The position numbers and the translations under genes were made by a program. Source: an uncultured Archangium sp. (GTDB lineage: Bacteria > Myxococcota > Myxococcia > Myxococcales > Myxococcaceae). From it: a stretch of 64,000 nucleotides of DNA. The notes beneath the pieces are model-generated. The model saw only the letters and a list, made by a program, of their open reading frames with translations. It searched no databases and was not told the DNA's origin. Positions 36,781-47,144 of the stretch are shown here, piece by piece. The stretch covers positions 1-64,000 of the forward strand of contig CAIVGN010000006.1 in the NCBI GenBank assembly GCA_903905455.1, in the 5' to 3' direction. Positions within the stretch are counted from its first letter, which is position 1. Each line of letters begins with the position of its first letter.

Positions 36781-37824
36781 GTTCGCGGCGAGGCCCAGGC
36801 TGACGACGTGGCGCAGGTAGAGGAACGCGTTCTGCGGGTAGAAGCCCAGGTAGCCCGCGTAGCGCAGGTCGAGATCCAGCCACTTCGTCAGCGGTCGCAC
36901 GACCTTGAGCGTCACCGACGAGACGTTCTCGTCTTCCTCGACGATGGAGAGATCGGGGTTCAGGTACACGCCGTCGGGGAAGAGGGAGGGCTGCCAGGTG
37001 ATGCTGGCGAGCACGGTGAATTCCCACGGGAGCCGGAAGCCGCCGGTGGCGCTGAGCCGGTGTCGCTTCACCGTCTCGCCGTACGAGTTGCTGGTCTGAT
37101 CGAAGTACGAGTAGCTGAAGCTGAAGTGGAAGGGCCCGCGGTAGGCGTAGCTGAGCCCGCCCCCGAAGACCGCGTCGCTGCGGGGCACGAAGGTGTCGGC
37201 TTCCGTGCCTTCCGGCCCCGGGTGCGCGCGCGCGTTGCCATTGTAGGTGCGCGGGTTGAACGAGCCGAAGGCCGAGAGCGCGTGGCGCCGGTCGAAGCGG
37301 TAGCGCGCCGAGAGCGAGCCGTCGGGGCCCCAGAAGCTGTAGGCGAAGCGGTTGTAATAGAGGAAGCGGTGCGCGTTGATCGCCACCCGCACGTCGACCG
37401 CGGGGTCGGGCAGGAAGTCGAGCACCGCACCGCCCTGGAGATCGGTGTAGTCGCGCTCGGCGCCCCGGCGATCTCTCGCGCGACCTGCCAGGCCGAAGGC
37501 GAAGTACTTCGCGAACGAGACCGTGCCCTCCAGCTGCGCGGCCTGCACGACGGTGTCTTCGGTGGGGAAGAGCAGGAACTTGCGTGCGCCGATGTCGTAG
37601 CTGCCCAGCACGCGGAACCGCTCGGCGAAGCGGAGGATGCCTTCGAGCTGCCCCAGGCCGAAGAGGAAGCCGTCGGGCGCGGTGATCACGTCTTTGGAGA
37701 CGAACTCGCGCTTGGCGTTGGTGTCGAGGCCGGGCCCCAGCCACAGGCGCGCGCGCCCCTGAAAGTCAGCGGCCTGGGCGCTGAGCCCGAGCAGCACCAC
37801 CACTGGGAACAGGCTTCGCACCAC
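36775..37824 (-). CDS. Outer-membrane beta-barrel protein
   Basis: About 350 residues. A signal peptide (VVVLLGLSAQAAD) is followed by alternating amphipathic strands with aromatic girdles (YNRFAYSFW, HFSFSYSYFDQ) and a C-terminal Phe (LGLAANF), the usual barrel-assembly signal. Fourteen to sixteen strands are plausible. The ligand is unknown. The start is uncertain: GTG at 37824 gives a normal signal peptide, and a TTG at 37845 would add seven residues. The next minus-strand gene upstream ends at 37870. Confidence 0.75.
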   Translation of the reverse strand: MVRSLFPVVVLLGLSAQAADFQGRARLWLGPGLDTNAKREFVSKDVITAPDGFLFGLGQLEGILRFAERFRVLGSYDIGARKFLLFPTEDTVVQAAQLEGTVSFAKYFAFGLAGRARDRRGAERDYTDLQGGAVLDFLPDPAVDVRVAINAHRFLYYNRFAYSFWGPDGSLSARYRFDRRHALSAFGSFNPRTYNGNARAHPGPEGTEADTFVPRSDAVFGGGLSYAYRGPFHFSFSYSYFDQTSNSYGETVKRHRLSATGGFRLPWEFTVLASITWQPSLFPDGVYLNPDLSIVEEDENVSSVTLKVVRPLTKWLDLDLRYAGYLGFYPQNAFLYLRHVVSLGLAANF

Positions 37825-37869
37825 GAGGCGGCGGAACTTAGCCAACCTTCGGGGCCGACCGGTATCGAC

Positions 37870-38967
37870 TTACTTCAGCTCGGCGGCGCGCTTCTGGAGC
37901 TCGTCGGCCTTCTTCTTGAGCTGCCCGGCGAGACCCGAGAGCCGCGCGCGCTCGACCTCGAGGTCGTTGAGATCGTCATCGCCACCCGAGATGGTGCGCG
38001 CCCCGCCGACCTGCACGCGGGCATCGGAGGCGTTGGTCACGCGGATGTTCGAGGAGTCGAGGCCCGTGCCGAAGGAGGTGCCATCCGTCGCGCTGCGGGA
38101 GTTGGTCTCGCCGGTGGCCTGCGGTGCGCCGAAGCCGCCGAGGGGCGCCGCGCCGCTGGAGCCGGTGCCGGCCACGTCGCTGGGGGCCGCGGGGGTCGCG
38201 TTGGCCTGGGTCCCGCCGGTGGCCGAATCGGTGGCGGCGGGCGCGGTGGCCGGGGTGGTGATGGTGCGCTGCACGCGCAGGCGGCGATCGCTGTCGTCGA
38301 ACATCGACTCTTCACCCATGAAGCGCTGCACCCGGCGATCGAGCTCGATCTCGTCACGGCGCTCGGCGAGGCGCACCTCGACGGCCTTCAGCTCGCGGCG
38401 CAGCTTCTCTTCGTTGTCGCGCAGCAGGTCGGCCTGCTCGAGGAGCTCTTCCGGGTCGTCGCTGGGGCGCACGGTGTCGAGCGTGGGCAGCTTCGCGGCG
38501 GGCAGCGTCTGGCGCAGCGCATCGCGCTCGGTGCGCAGCTGGCGCATCTGGTCGATGAGGGTCTTGCGGGCGGCGCGGTCGGCCTGGCGATCGAACTCCG
38601 CGCGGGTGCGGGTCAGCTCGGCCGAGAGCCCGTCGAGGAGCGCGAGGTTCGCCGTCTCGAGCGTCGATTCCCTGCCCGCGGACTGCTGGGCGAGCAGGCC
38701 CAGGGCGCCGGAGAGTTCCTGGCTGCGCTTGAGGGCGGCGTCGAGCTCGCCACCGGGCAGCAGCTTGCCCCTGGAGGCGGCCTTGAGGGTCTCGATGCGC
38801 GCGCTCAGGCTCGACAGCTCGCTGCGCTGGCGCAGCTGCTCGGCGCGCAGCGAGGTCACCTGTTCGCGGGCGCCCCTGCTGTTCGCGCGCAGCGCATCGA
38901 GCGGACCGGCGGCGAAAGCCGACAGGGCGAAGAGGCAGGCGGTGAGGAGCGCGGCGCGGAGCTTCAT
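37870..38967 (-). CDS. Periplasmic coiled-coil protein
   Basis: 365 residues: signal peptide (LLTACLFALSAFAAG), a long coiled coil (about 20-215, rich in Arg, Leu, Glu), a Ser/Thr/Ala/Gly/Pro linker of about 90 residues, and a short C-terminal coiled coil (LAGQLKKKADELQKRAAELK). No enzymatic motif is seen. A strong sigma-54 promoter lies directly before the ATG, so expression is probably under an NtrC-type activator. It may form an operon with the beta-barrel gene 45 bp downstream. A cell-envelope scaffold is inferred. Confidence 0.75.
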   Translation of the reverse strand: MKLRAALLTACLFALSAFAAGPLDALRANSRGAREQVTSLRAEQLRQRSELSSLSARIETLKAASRGKLLPGGELDAALKRSQELSGALGLLAQQSAGRESTLETANLALLDGLSAELTRTRAEFDRQADRAARKTLIDQMRQLRTERDALRQTLPAAKLPTLDTVRPSDDPEELLEQADLLRDNEEKLRRELKAVEVRLAERRDEIELDRRVQRFMGEESMFDDSDRRLRVQRTITTPATAPAATDSATGGTQANATPAAPSDVAGTGSSGAAPLGGFGAPQATGETNSRSATDGTSFGTGLDSSNIRVTNASDARVQVGGARTISGGDDDLNDLEVERARLSGLAGQLKKKADELQKRAAELK

Positions 38968-38982
38968 GATGGGGACCTGCTG

Positions 38983-38998
38983 AGCAACGGTGGTGCCA
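38983..38998 (-). promoter_or_regulatory. Sigma-54 promoter of the periplasmic coiled-coil gene
   Basis: Minus-strand TGGCACCACCGTTGCT matches the consensus (GG at 38996-38997, GC at 38984-38985) at nearly every position. The expected start near 38972 leaves a leader of about 5 bases, so translation may be near-leaderless. Confidence 0.75.
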
Positions 38999-39099
38999 AC
39001 GGGCGGGGCAGAATCGTACGCAATTCCAGCCTCTTGCGTGGATGTGCGACAGTGGCCTCCGATGGAAATCCCGGCGATCGACAGTTTTCCGAGGCGAGG

Positions 39100-39975
39100 G
39101 TGAAGCGGCCCCCGTCGGCGGTGTGGCTCACGGCCAAGCCCGTGGGGGTGACCAGCGCGTCGCTGGTGGACGATTTCCGGCGCGCGCACGCGGGGAATTT
39201 CACGCTGAAGGTGTCGCACGGCGGGGTGCTCGACCCCTTCGCCGAAGGGCTGGTGGTGCTGCTGGTGGGCGCGGCGAACCGGCTCTTCGAGGCGCTGCAC
39301 GAGGTGCCCAAGCGCTACGTGGCGCGCGTGGAGTGGGGCGTGGAGACCGAGACCGGTGATGCCGCGGGGCCGGTGGTGCAGCGGGCCGACGCGAGCGCGT
39401 TGACCGAAGGACAGCTCGAGCAGGCGTTGGCGCCGTTCCACGGGTGGACGGACCAGGTGCCGCCGGCCACCAGCAACAAGCGCGTCGACGGCGAGCGGGC
39501 CTATGCGCGGGTGCACCGGGGCGAAGCGGTGACCTTGCCTGCGCAGCGCGTGTACCTGCACTCGGCGAGGTGGCTCTCGCACGCGTTGCCCACGCACAGC
39601 ACGCTGGAGCTCTCGGTGCGCGGGGGCTTCTACGTGCGCAGCCTGGCGATCGAGCTGGGGCGCAGGCTCGGCGTGGGCGCGCACCTCTCTGCGCTCGCGC
39701 GCACGCACCTGGGGCCGTGGGAAGCGCCGGGCGCGCCGGTGCAGCTGACCGGGGTCGACGTGTTGCCGTGGTTGCCGTCCATGGCGTTGAGCGACGCGCA
39801 GTGGGGTGCGTTGAAGGCGGGCACGCCGGTGGCCGCCGGGGCGCTCACGGCGCCGCCCTGGGCGCTGCCGGGCGGCTTCCCCGCGCCGACGGCGGGCGTG
39901 CGGGCGTTTCACCAGGGCCGGTTGGTGGCCCTGCTGCGGGAGTCGGGGCCGCTGCTGTTGCCCGGCGGGATCTGA
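39100..39975 (+). CDS. truB: tRNA pseudouridine-55 synthase, TruB family
   Basis: About 291 residues from a GTG preceded by GAGGCGAGG. The catalytic Asp lies in HGGVLDPFAEGLVVLL, equivalent to the GTLDP motif of TruB. VPKRYVARVEWGVETETGDAAG, the PPATSNKRVDGERAYARVHRG loop and the RGGFYVRSLAIELG motif follow in TruB order. TruB converts U55 of the tRNA T-loop to pseudouridine. The opening (LTAKPVGVTSASLVD) is a divergent form of the usual DKP-G-TS motif. A possible C-terminal RNA-binding segment ends in FHQGRLVALLRESG. The usual rpsO/infB neighbours are absent. Confidence 0.82.
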   Translation: MKRPPSAVWLTAKPVGVTSASLVDDFRRAHAGNFTLKVSHGGVLDPFAEGLVVLLVGAANRLFEALHEVPKRYVARVEWGVETETGDAAGPVVQRADASALTEGQLEQALAPFHGWTDQVPPATSNKRVDGERAYARVHRGEAVTLPAQRVYLHSARWLSHALPTHSTLELSVRGGFYVRSLAIELGRRLGVGAHLSALARTHLGPWEAPGAPVQLTGVDVLPWLPSMALSDAQWGALKAGTPVAAGALTAPPWALPGGFPAPTAGVRAFHQGRLVALLRESGPLLLPGGI

Positions 39976-41115
39976 TCAGGCGGCCTGGGCGATCACTTCC
40001 GGGGGCACGGCGGAGAAGTCGACGACGACGAACGGCCTGGCGGGCCGGGCAAAGAAGTAGCCCTGCATGAGGTCGACGCCGAGCTCGCGGAGCATCACCA
40101 GCTCCTCGGGCGTCTCGATGGCCTCGGCCACCACCCGCGAGCCGAGCTCGGCCGAGAGATCGAGCACGGCGCTGACGATGAGCTGGTTGACCGCCGAGGT
40201 GTCGATGCCGCGCACCAGCGAGGCGTCGAGCTTCACGAACTCCGGTTGCACGCGGGCCAGGGTGGTGAGGCCCGAGTAGCCGGCGCCGAGATCGTCGACG
40301 GCGATGCGGTAGCCCATGGCGCGCAGGTTGCGCATCTGGTCGTTGAGCGCCTTGTCGTGGGCCACCGAGGCGCGCTCGGTGATCTCCAGCACCACGCGCT
40401 TCGACCAGGCCGCCAGCGGCGAGTCTGACGCGTAGAGCTCGGGGTCTTCGAGGTCTGCGGGGTGGAGGTTCACGAAGACGTCGATGTCTTCGGCGAGGTT
40501 CACCATCTCCCCGGCCACCAGGGTTCGGATGGCGCGGCCCACGTCGAACAGCCGGCCGGTCTTCTCGGCGAGCTCCAGCACCTCGCCGGGGCCCTTGATG
40601 TCGGGGGTGGTGGTGCGCAGCAGCGCTTCGTACGAGAGCGAGCGGCGCTTCCCGAGCTCCACGATGGGCTGGTACGCCATCCACAGGCCCTCGAGCGCGC
40701 GGTCGAGGCGGCGGTGCAGCGCGGGGATGTCTTCGGCCCCGGCGCGACGCTTCACGGCCTCGGTGATGGAGATCACGAACTCGTCGACGTTGAAGGGCTT
40801 GGGCAGGTACTTGTGCACGCCGAGATCGATGGCCGAGATCGCCGACTCGATGCTGGGGGCGCCGGTCATCAACACGAAGGGCACGGTGCTGTCGAAGCGG
40901 CGCACGGCCTCGAGCAACGACAGCCCGGTGATGTCGGGCATGCACACGTCGGACACGATGACGTCGTAGCGCTGGTGCTCGACCCGCTTCAGCGCCTCCA
41001 GGGGGTTGTTGACGGTTTCGACAGTGAGCCCTGCCCTCCGCAGGAGGCTTCCACAGACACGCAAGAAGAGATCGTCATCATCGACGACGAGGACACGACC
41101 AGAGGGGGAGGACAT
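39976..41115 (-). CDS. Response regulator with EAL phosphodiesterase domain
   Basis: 379 residues: receiver (7-122, Asp56 in VSDVCMP) and an EAL domain (about 135-370). The EAL residues needed for c-di-GMP hydrolysis seem complete: EALLR (Glu163), N in VNLHP, LEITE, VDDLGAGYSG, KLDASL, VAEAIET and LMQGYFFARP. It should linearise c-di-GMP to pGpG on phosphorylation. A sigma-54 promoter and an AGGAG ribosome site precede it. It lies directly downstream of an NtrC-type activator gene. Its stop abuts the truB stop. Confidence 0.88.
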   Translation of the reverse strand: MSSPSGRVLVVDDDDLFLRVCGSLLRRAGLTVETVNNPLEALKRVEHQRYDVIVSDVCMPDITGLSLLEAVRRFDSTVPFVLMTGAPSIESAISAIDLGVHKYLPKPFNVDEFVISITEAVKRRAGAEDIPALHRRLDRALEGLWMAYQPIVELGKRRSLSYEALLRTTTPDIKGPGEVLELAEKTGRLFDVGRAIRTLVAGEMVNLAEDIDVFVNLHPADLEDPELYASDSPLAAWSKRVVLEITERASVAHDKALNDQMRNLRAMGYRIAVDDLGAGYSGLTTLARVQPEFVKLDASLVRGIDTSAVNQLIVSAVLDLSAELGSRVVAEAIETPEELVMLRELGVDLMQGYFFARPARPFVVVDFSAVPPEVIAQAA

Positions 41116-41142
41116 GGGGACAGCTCCTGTCCCCGCTCACTG

Positions 41143-41158
41143 AGCAACGTTGGTGCCG
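41143..41158 (-). promoter_or_regulatory. Sigma-54 promoter of the EAL response-regulator gene
   Basis: Minus-strand CGGCACCAACGTTGCT has GG at 41156-41157 and GC at 41144-41145 with correct spacing. Transcription is expected from about 41132, giving a 17-base leader with AGGAG. It differs from the promoter at 38983-38998 in only two of sixteen bases. Confidence 0.72.
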
Positions 41159-41231
41159 TCGCGATCAGCTTGGAATCACTGCGGTGCAGCTGGGTCGTCG
41201 AAAACCCGGCGAGTCGAGCCGACTGACCTCC

Positions 41232-42650
<1,419 letters not shown>

Positions 42651-42733
42651 GCGGGCGGTATAGCGCACCCCCCGCGGGCGCTCCTTCGGAAGGCGCGTCG
42701 CGTGCTGGGCGGTGACGAGGTAGAGGGCGGCGC

Positions 42734-43285
42734 ATGTCGCTCCTCGACCTGCTCACTGCCCACCACCCCACCGACGCGAAGGAAGAGGCGGACCTGCGCA
42801 CCATGCGTGGGTTCGCTTCGTCGCTTTCAGAGCCCTTCTCCCGCAGCCAGTGGCCGGCGCACTTCACGGGCAGCGCGGTGGTGGTGACGCCCGACGGTGA
42901 AAAGGTGTGCCTGGTGCTGCACGCGAAGTTGCAGCGGTGGTTGCAGCCCGGTGGCCACGCCGACGTCGCTGACGGTGGGGAGATGGAAGCCACGGCGCTG
43001 CGCGAGGCGCGGGAAGAGACGGGCTGCGAGGTGGTGTTGCACGCGTCGCTGCGCGGGCCCCTCGACGTCGACGTGCACGTCATTCCCGCGCGGAAGACCG
43101 AGCCCGAGCACCAGCACCTCGACGTGCGGTACCTGGTGGTGGCGAAGGACCCCGGGGCGCTGGCCCACGACCCGAACGAGTCGCACGGGGCGCAGTGGCT
43201 GACGTGGGAAGAGGCGATGGCGCGGGCCGACGAGGCGCCGCTGGTGCGCATGCTCGAGAAGGCGCGGCGGCTCAGTCAGCGCTGA
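42734..43285 (+). CDS. NUDIX hydrolase
   Basis: 183 residues with a complete NUDIX box (about 74-96: [20 protein letters not shown] then EETG). The box binds Mg and hydrolyses a nucleoside diphosphate linked to another moiety. HADVADGG and the [13 protein letters not shown] strand resemble the subgroup with an N-terminal helical extension. The substrate is not predictable. It is divergent from the activator gene and overlaps the ung gene tail-to-tail by 14 bp. Confidence 0.85.
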   Translation: MSLLDLLTAHHPTDAKEEADLRTMRGFASSLSEPFSRSQWPAHFTGSAVVVTPDGEKVCLVLHAKLQRWLQPGGHADVADGGEMEATALREAREETGCEVVLHASLRGPLDVDVHVIPARKTEPEHQHLDVRYLVVAKDPGALAHDPNESHGAQWLTWEEAMARADEAPLVRMLEKARRLSQR

Positions 43286-43949
43286 GCGACCAATCGATCG
43301 GCGCATCGAGCAGCGAGTTCACGCGGCTGAAGAGCTTGTCCTTCGTGACCGCGGCGACGAAGGCCCCGCGGGTCAGCGGCGAGGGGTGCGGGCAGCTGAC
43401 GATGGGCTGTGTCGTCTGCAGCGACTCGACGAGCTTGAGCGCCGGCTTGCCGAAGCACAGGAACACCACCGTGCGCGGCTGCGCGGCGACGTGACGAAGC
43501 ACCGCGGTGGTGAATGGCTCCCAGCCCTTCTTCTGGTGAGAGTTGGCGTCCTGCGCGCGCACGGTGAGCACCGTGTTGAGCAGGAGCACGCCGCGCTTCG
43601 CCCAGGCCGTGAGATCTCCATGCCCGGGGATCGGCAGCCCGAGATCCGCCTGCAGCCCGATGAAGATGTTCTTGAGCGACGCGGGGATCTTCACGTCGCG
43701 GGTCACCGAGAAGGCGAGCCCATTGGCGTTGCCCGCGGTGGGGTAGGGGTCTTGCCCCAGCAGCACCACCTTCACCGCCTCGGGCGGGGTGAGCGCGAGC
43801 GCCGAGAAGAGCTGGGCGCGCGGGGGGAAGACCGGGGTCGACTCGTACTCGGCGTCGACGAACTGCTCGAGCGCATGGAAGGTGGGCGCAGCGAGCGCCT
43901 CGGCGAGCGCACCCCGCCACGGCGCGGGGACCTGGGAAGAGAGCGACAT
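43272..43949 (-). CDS. ung: Uracil-DNA glycosylase
   Basis: 225 residues. It has the water-activating motif GQDPYPTAGNANGLAFS (Asp67), LLLNTVLTVRAQDANSH and the minor-groove HPSPLT histidine loop. It excises uracil from DNA in base-excision repair. Proline follows GQDPY instead of the His of E. coli Ung, a variation I know from other bacterial family-1 enzymes. The start at 43949 is the first ATG that gives a normal N-terminus. Confidence 0.92.
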   Translation of the reverse strand: MSLSSQVPAPWRGALAEALAAPTFHALEQFVDAEYESTPVFPPRAQLFSALALTPPEAVKVVLLGQDPYPTAGNANGLAFSVTRDVKIPASLKNIFIGLQADLGLPIPGHGDLTAWAKRGVLLLNTVLTVRAQDANSHQKKGWEPFTTAVLRHVAAQPRTVVFLCFGKPALKLVESLQTTQPIVSCPHPSPLTRGAFVAAVTKDKLFSRVNSLLDAPIDWSLSAD

Positions 43950-44007
43950 GGGCGCGGCAAACCGTATCAGCGCGCCTTCACCGCCCCTTCGTGATTTCAC
44001 CTCGGGC

Positions 44008-47000
44008 ATGGCCGCGCATCGACGAACCTGGCTGGTCCGCCTGGGCTGGGTGGTGGGGGTGTTGCTCCTCGTGGTCGGGGTCGTGGCCGCGCGCTACGCC
44101 CTGCAGCGCCGGGAACACCGGCAACTGCGTGACGCCGACGCGACGCGCGCGCCGGTGGTCGCGCCGAAGCGGGCGAGCCCGACCAGCGTGCCCTCGGATC
44201 TGCCGCGCGTGTCGGCGTGCGTGCGCGGGCTGGTGGTCGATCACGGCGCGCCGGTGGGTGGCATGCAGGTGTCCGTCTCCGAGTCGCCTCCGAGCGTCTC
44301 CAGCGAGTGCCCGTGCGCACGACCGGCGATGTCCTGCGGGTGTCGCGAGGGGCTCGCATCCGTGACGAAGCTCGGGCGAGCGGGGCTGATCGAGGCGGTC
44401 CAGAGCGTCACCACGCTGGCCGACGGACGCTTCGAGCTGTGCGGTCTCGACGCTGATGGGCCGCGGTTGATCTGGGCCGAGCACGCCGACGGCCGAATCG
44501 CGGCGCCGGCTCTCGAGCAGAGCGCGCTGATCAAGCCCGGAGACTTCGTCGAGTTGCAGACGGTGACCCTGCTCCCGGTGCAGGGCCTGGTGCTCGCCGA
44601 CCAGGTGCCGGTGCCCAACGCCACGGTGCTGGCCATCACCTCGCCGCCGGTGGTGCTCCGGACGCTGAAGACCAACGCGCAGGGGCGCTTCGAGGCCCGG
44701 CTGCCCCGGGGCACCTCGACCTTCATCGTGGCCCGCGAGGGCTTCAGCCCGCAGTCGGTGCAGCAGTACTTCGTGCCGCGCCAGGTGCTGGTGCTCAAGC
44801 TCCACGCCGAGGCCGAGTTCACGGTGCGCGCGCTGTTCGAGGACAAGCCCGTCGCCGGCGCCCAGGTCGCGCTGACGCCCGAACTCCCGGTGCTCACCGA
44901 CGCGCAGGGGGTGGTGCACTTCGCCGGCCTCGAGGCGGGCCAGCACCGCACGGTGCGCATCACCCGCGGCGAGCTCATCGGCTGGGCGTCCTTCACCCCG
45001 CTCGAGGGCACCCCGCGGCAGATCGACGTCGCGTTGGAGAAGGGGGTGCGCGTGCGCGGCGTGGTGGTGGATGAGCAGGGCCAGCCGCGACGGGCCCGCG
45101 TGCGGGGTCTCTCGGAGCGAAAGCCGCTCGAGACCGACGAAGGTGGGACGTTCGTCTCCGAGCTGCAGCGGCCGCGGCAAGCCCTGCGCCCCGAGGCCTT
45201 CGCGGAGGGGTGCGCCGACTCCGAGTACCGCTCCGTCGACGTCGAGGACGTCGACCTGGCCATCACCTTGACGCTCGCCTGCGCGGAGTCGACGACGGGG
45301 TTGGTGGTCGACGCCGAGGGCAAGCCAGTGGAGGGCGCGCTGGTGACGCTCGACGCCATCGGCCACCGCGAGAACGTCAGCACCGATGCCACCGGGCGCT
45401 TTCGCTTTCACCAACCCCCGGGCACCTACCAACTCAAGGTCACGCACGAGCGCTACCGCACGCACGAGCAGCCGCTGCAGTTGCCTTCGAAGGAGGTGAC
45501 GGTGGTGCTCGACGCGGGAGGCTCGATCTCCGGCCGCGTGGTCGATGCCGCGGGCGCGCCGGTGGTGGGCGCCGACGTGACGGTGATGCCCGCGGTGCTC
45601 GACGAGGTGCTCAGCCAGTTCGAGGGCGGCAACCTGCGCGCGCCGACGGACGCCGAGGGGAAGTTCGAGATCTCGGGGTTGCTCGCCGGGCGGCTGGTGG
45701 TCTCGGCCACGGCGGACTCCATGGGCACGACGGTCTCCGACGCGCTGGTGCTGCAGCCAGGCGAGCACCGCGACGGGCTGGTGCTCACGCTCGATGAACC
45801 GGTCGACGTGCGGGGCACCGTGCTCGACGAGCAGCGTCGCCCCCTCGCCGGGGCGCGCGTGACGTGGGACCCCGCGGACGAGAAGTCGGCGTTGATGGGC
45901 GTGTTGATGGACGCGGTGCGGGGGCGTGTCGACCAGGTGTTGCGCTTCATGCCTTCCCCGGGCTTCACCGACTCCGAGGGGCACTACGTGGTGCGTGGGT
46001 TGCCGGTCTCGAAGGTGAAGCTCGAGGTGTCGATCTCCGGTTACGCCGATGGCTCGCGGGTCGCCGGGCGCGGCGAGACGGTCGACTTCACCTTGAAGAA
46101 GGCAGGAGGGCGGGTGCGCGGGCGCGTGGTGGACGAGGGGGGTCACGCCCTGGGCCGCTTCGCCGTCAACGGAGCCGCCTTCACCCCGAGCGATGGGCGC
46201 TTCGAGGTGGAGGTCTACGGCCATGAGGACACGCTGTCGGTCACCGCGCGGGGCTTCTCGCGGCAGCAGCAGGTGGTGCTGCTCGAGGGGCCCGAGAAGG
46301 ACCTGGGTGACATCGTGATGAAGCGGGGACGGCAGCTGCGGGTCGAGGTGGTGACGTCCGACGGCCAACCGCTCGCGGGCGTTCGGGTCGCGGCGGCGCA
46401 GAAGATCGACGGCGATGACTGCACCACGAAGGCCGATGGGCGCTGCGTCATCGAGCCGCTGCTCGAGCTCCAGACGGAGGTGAAGGCGACCAAGGACGGC
46501 TTCGTGCCGGTGTCGGTGACGGTCGCCGAAGGCCAGGTCGAGGCGCCGCTCAAGCTCACGCTCGCGCCGGCCGGTGGGCGGCTGACGGGCGTGGTCTTCG
46601 CGGTGCCCGGGCGACCCGTCGCGGCGCGCAGCGTTTTCCTCTCGGGCGCCATCGCGCGCAGCGTACTCACCGATGCCGAAGGGCACTTCACGGCCGAGGG
46701 TCTCCCCGAGGGCACCTACTGCGCGTCGATCGACCTGCCCGGCGGAAAGAACTTCGAGTGGGCGGTGCCGATGCAGGCGAGCGCCTCGCCTTCCCTCGTG
46801 CCGCTCGGGCCGCTGGCGGGAGGCGCGACGCTCGAGGGTTCGCGGGTGATGCCGGGGCGGCTGGTGCTGTTGCAGGGCGAGGTGCCGGCCCAGCCGATCT
46901 CCGAACTGCTCGACCGCAGCGCGTCGACCTACTGCGAGACCTTCAAGGGTACGGCGCTCGCCAGCATCGTCACGGGTGCCTTTCGCTTCGAGGGCCTGAG

Positions 47001-47112
47001 TCCGGGGCGGTGGTCGCTCTTCTTCGTGTCCATCACGCAAGCCGAAGACAAGGGCACCGTGGCGCCGACGGTCTTCGAGTTGATGCCCAACGAGACGAAG
47101 CGCGCCCCGTGA
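44008..47112 (+). CDS. Giant membrane-anchored protein of carboxypeptidase-regulatory-like repeats
   Basis: About 1034 residues with an N-terminal membrane anchor (VGVLLLVVGVVAARYAL, about 14-32) and no other helix. The rest is a chain of at least seven beta-sandwich modules of the carboxypeptidase-D regulatory type, each opening with a phrase like VRGVVVDEQGQPRRARV, TGLVVDAEGKPVEGALV, ISGRVVDAAGAPVVGAD, VRGTVLDEQRRPLAGAR or VRGRVVDEGGHALG and closing near TDAEGKFEISGL. It projects into the periplasm. No catalytic motif is seen, so a structural or adhesive role is inferred. The start ATG at 44008 is the one giving a normal anchor. Confidence 0.82.
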   Translation: MAAHRRTWLVRLGWVVGVLLLVVGVVAARYALQRREHRQLRDADATRAPVVAPKRASPTSVPSDLPRVSACVRGLVVDHGAPVGGMQVSVSESPPSVSSECPCARPAMSCGCREGLASVTKLGRAGLIEAVQSVTTLADGRFELCGLDADGPRLIWAEHADGRIAAPALEQSALIKPGDFVELQTVTLLPVQGLVLADQVPVPNATVLAITSPPVVLRTLKTNAQGRFEARLPRGTSTFIVAREGFSPQSVQQYFVPRQVLVLKLHAEAEFTVRALFEDKPVAGAQVALTPELPVLTDAQGVVHFAGLEAGQHRTVRITRGELIGWASFTPLEGTPRQIDVALEKGVRVRGVVVDEQGQPRRARVRGLSERKPLETDEGGTFVSELQRPRQALRPEAFAEGCADSEYRSVDVEDVDLAITLTLACAESTTGLVVDAEGKPVEGALVTLDAIGHRENVSTDATGRFRFHQPPGTYQLKVTHERYRTHEQPLQLPSKEVTVVLDAGGSISGRVVDAAGAPVVGADVTVMPAVLDEVLSQFEGGNLRAPTDAEGKFEISGLLAGRLVVSATADSMGTTVSDALVLQPGEHRDGLVLTLDEPVDVRGTVLDEQRRPLAGARVTWDPADEKSALMGVLMDAVRGRVDQVLRFMPSPGFTDSEGHYVVRGLPVSKVKLEVSISGYADGSRVAGRGETVDFTLKKAGGRVRGRVVDEGGHALGRFAVNGAAFTPSDGRFEVEVYGHEDTLSVTARGFSRQQQVVLLEGPEKDLGDIVMKRGRQLRVEVVTSDGQPLAGVRVAAAQKIDGDDCTTKADGRCVIEPLLELQTEVKATKDGFVPVSVTVAEGQVEAPLKLTLAPAGGRLTGVVFAVPGRPVAARSVFLSGAIARSVLTDAEGHFTAEGLPEGTYCASIDLPGGKNFEWAVPMQASASPSLVPLGPLAGGATLEGSRVMPGRLVLLQGEVPAQPISELLDRSASTYCETFKGTALASIVTGAFRFEGLSPGRWSLFFVSITQAEDKGTVAPTVFELMPNETKRAP

Positions 47113-47144
47113 CACGCGGGCCCCGAGCCCGTATCTGCGGCGTC

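Noticed and set aside
36649-39099. Upstream extension of the truB frame to over 1100 codons
   Set aside because: The extension is antisense to the beta-barrel and coiled-coil genes. TruB homology begins only after the GTG at 39100.
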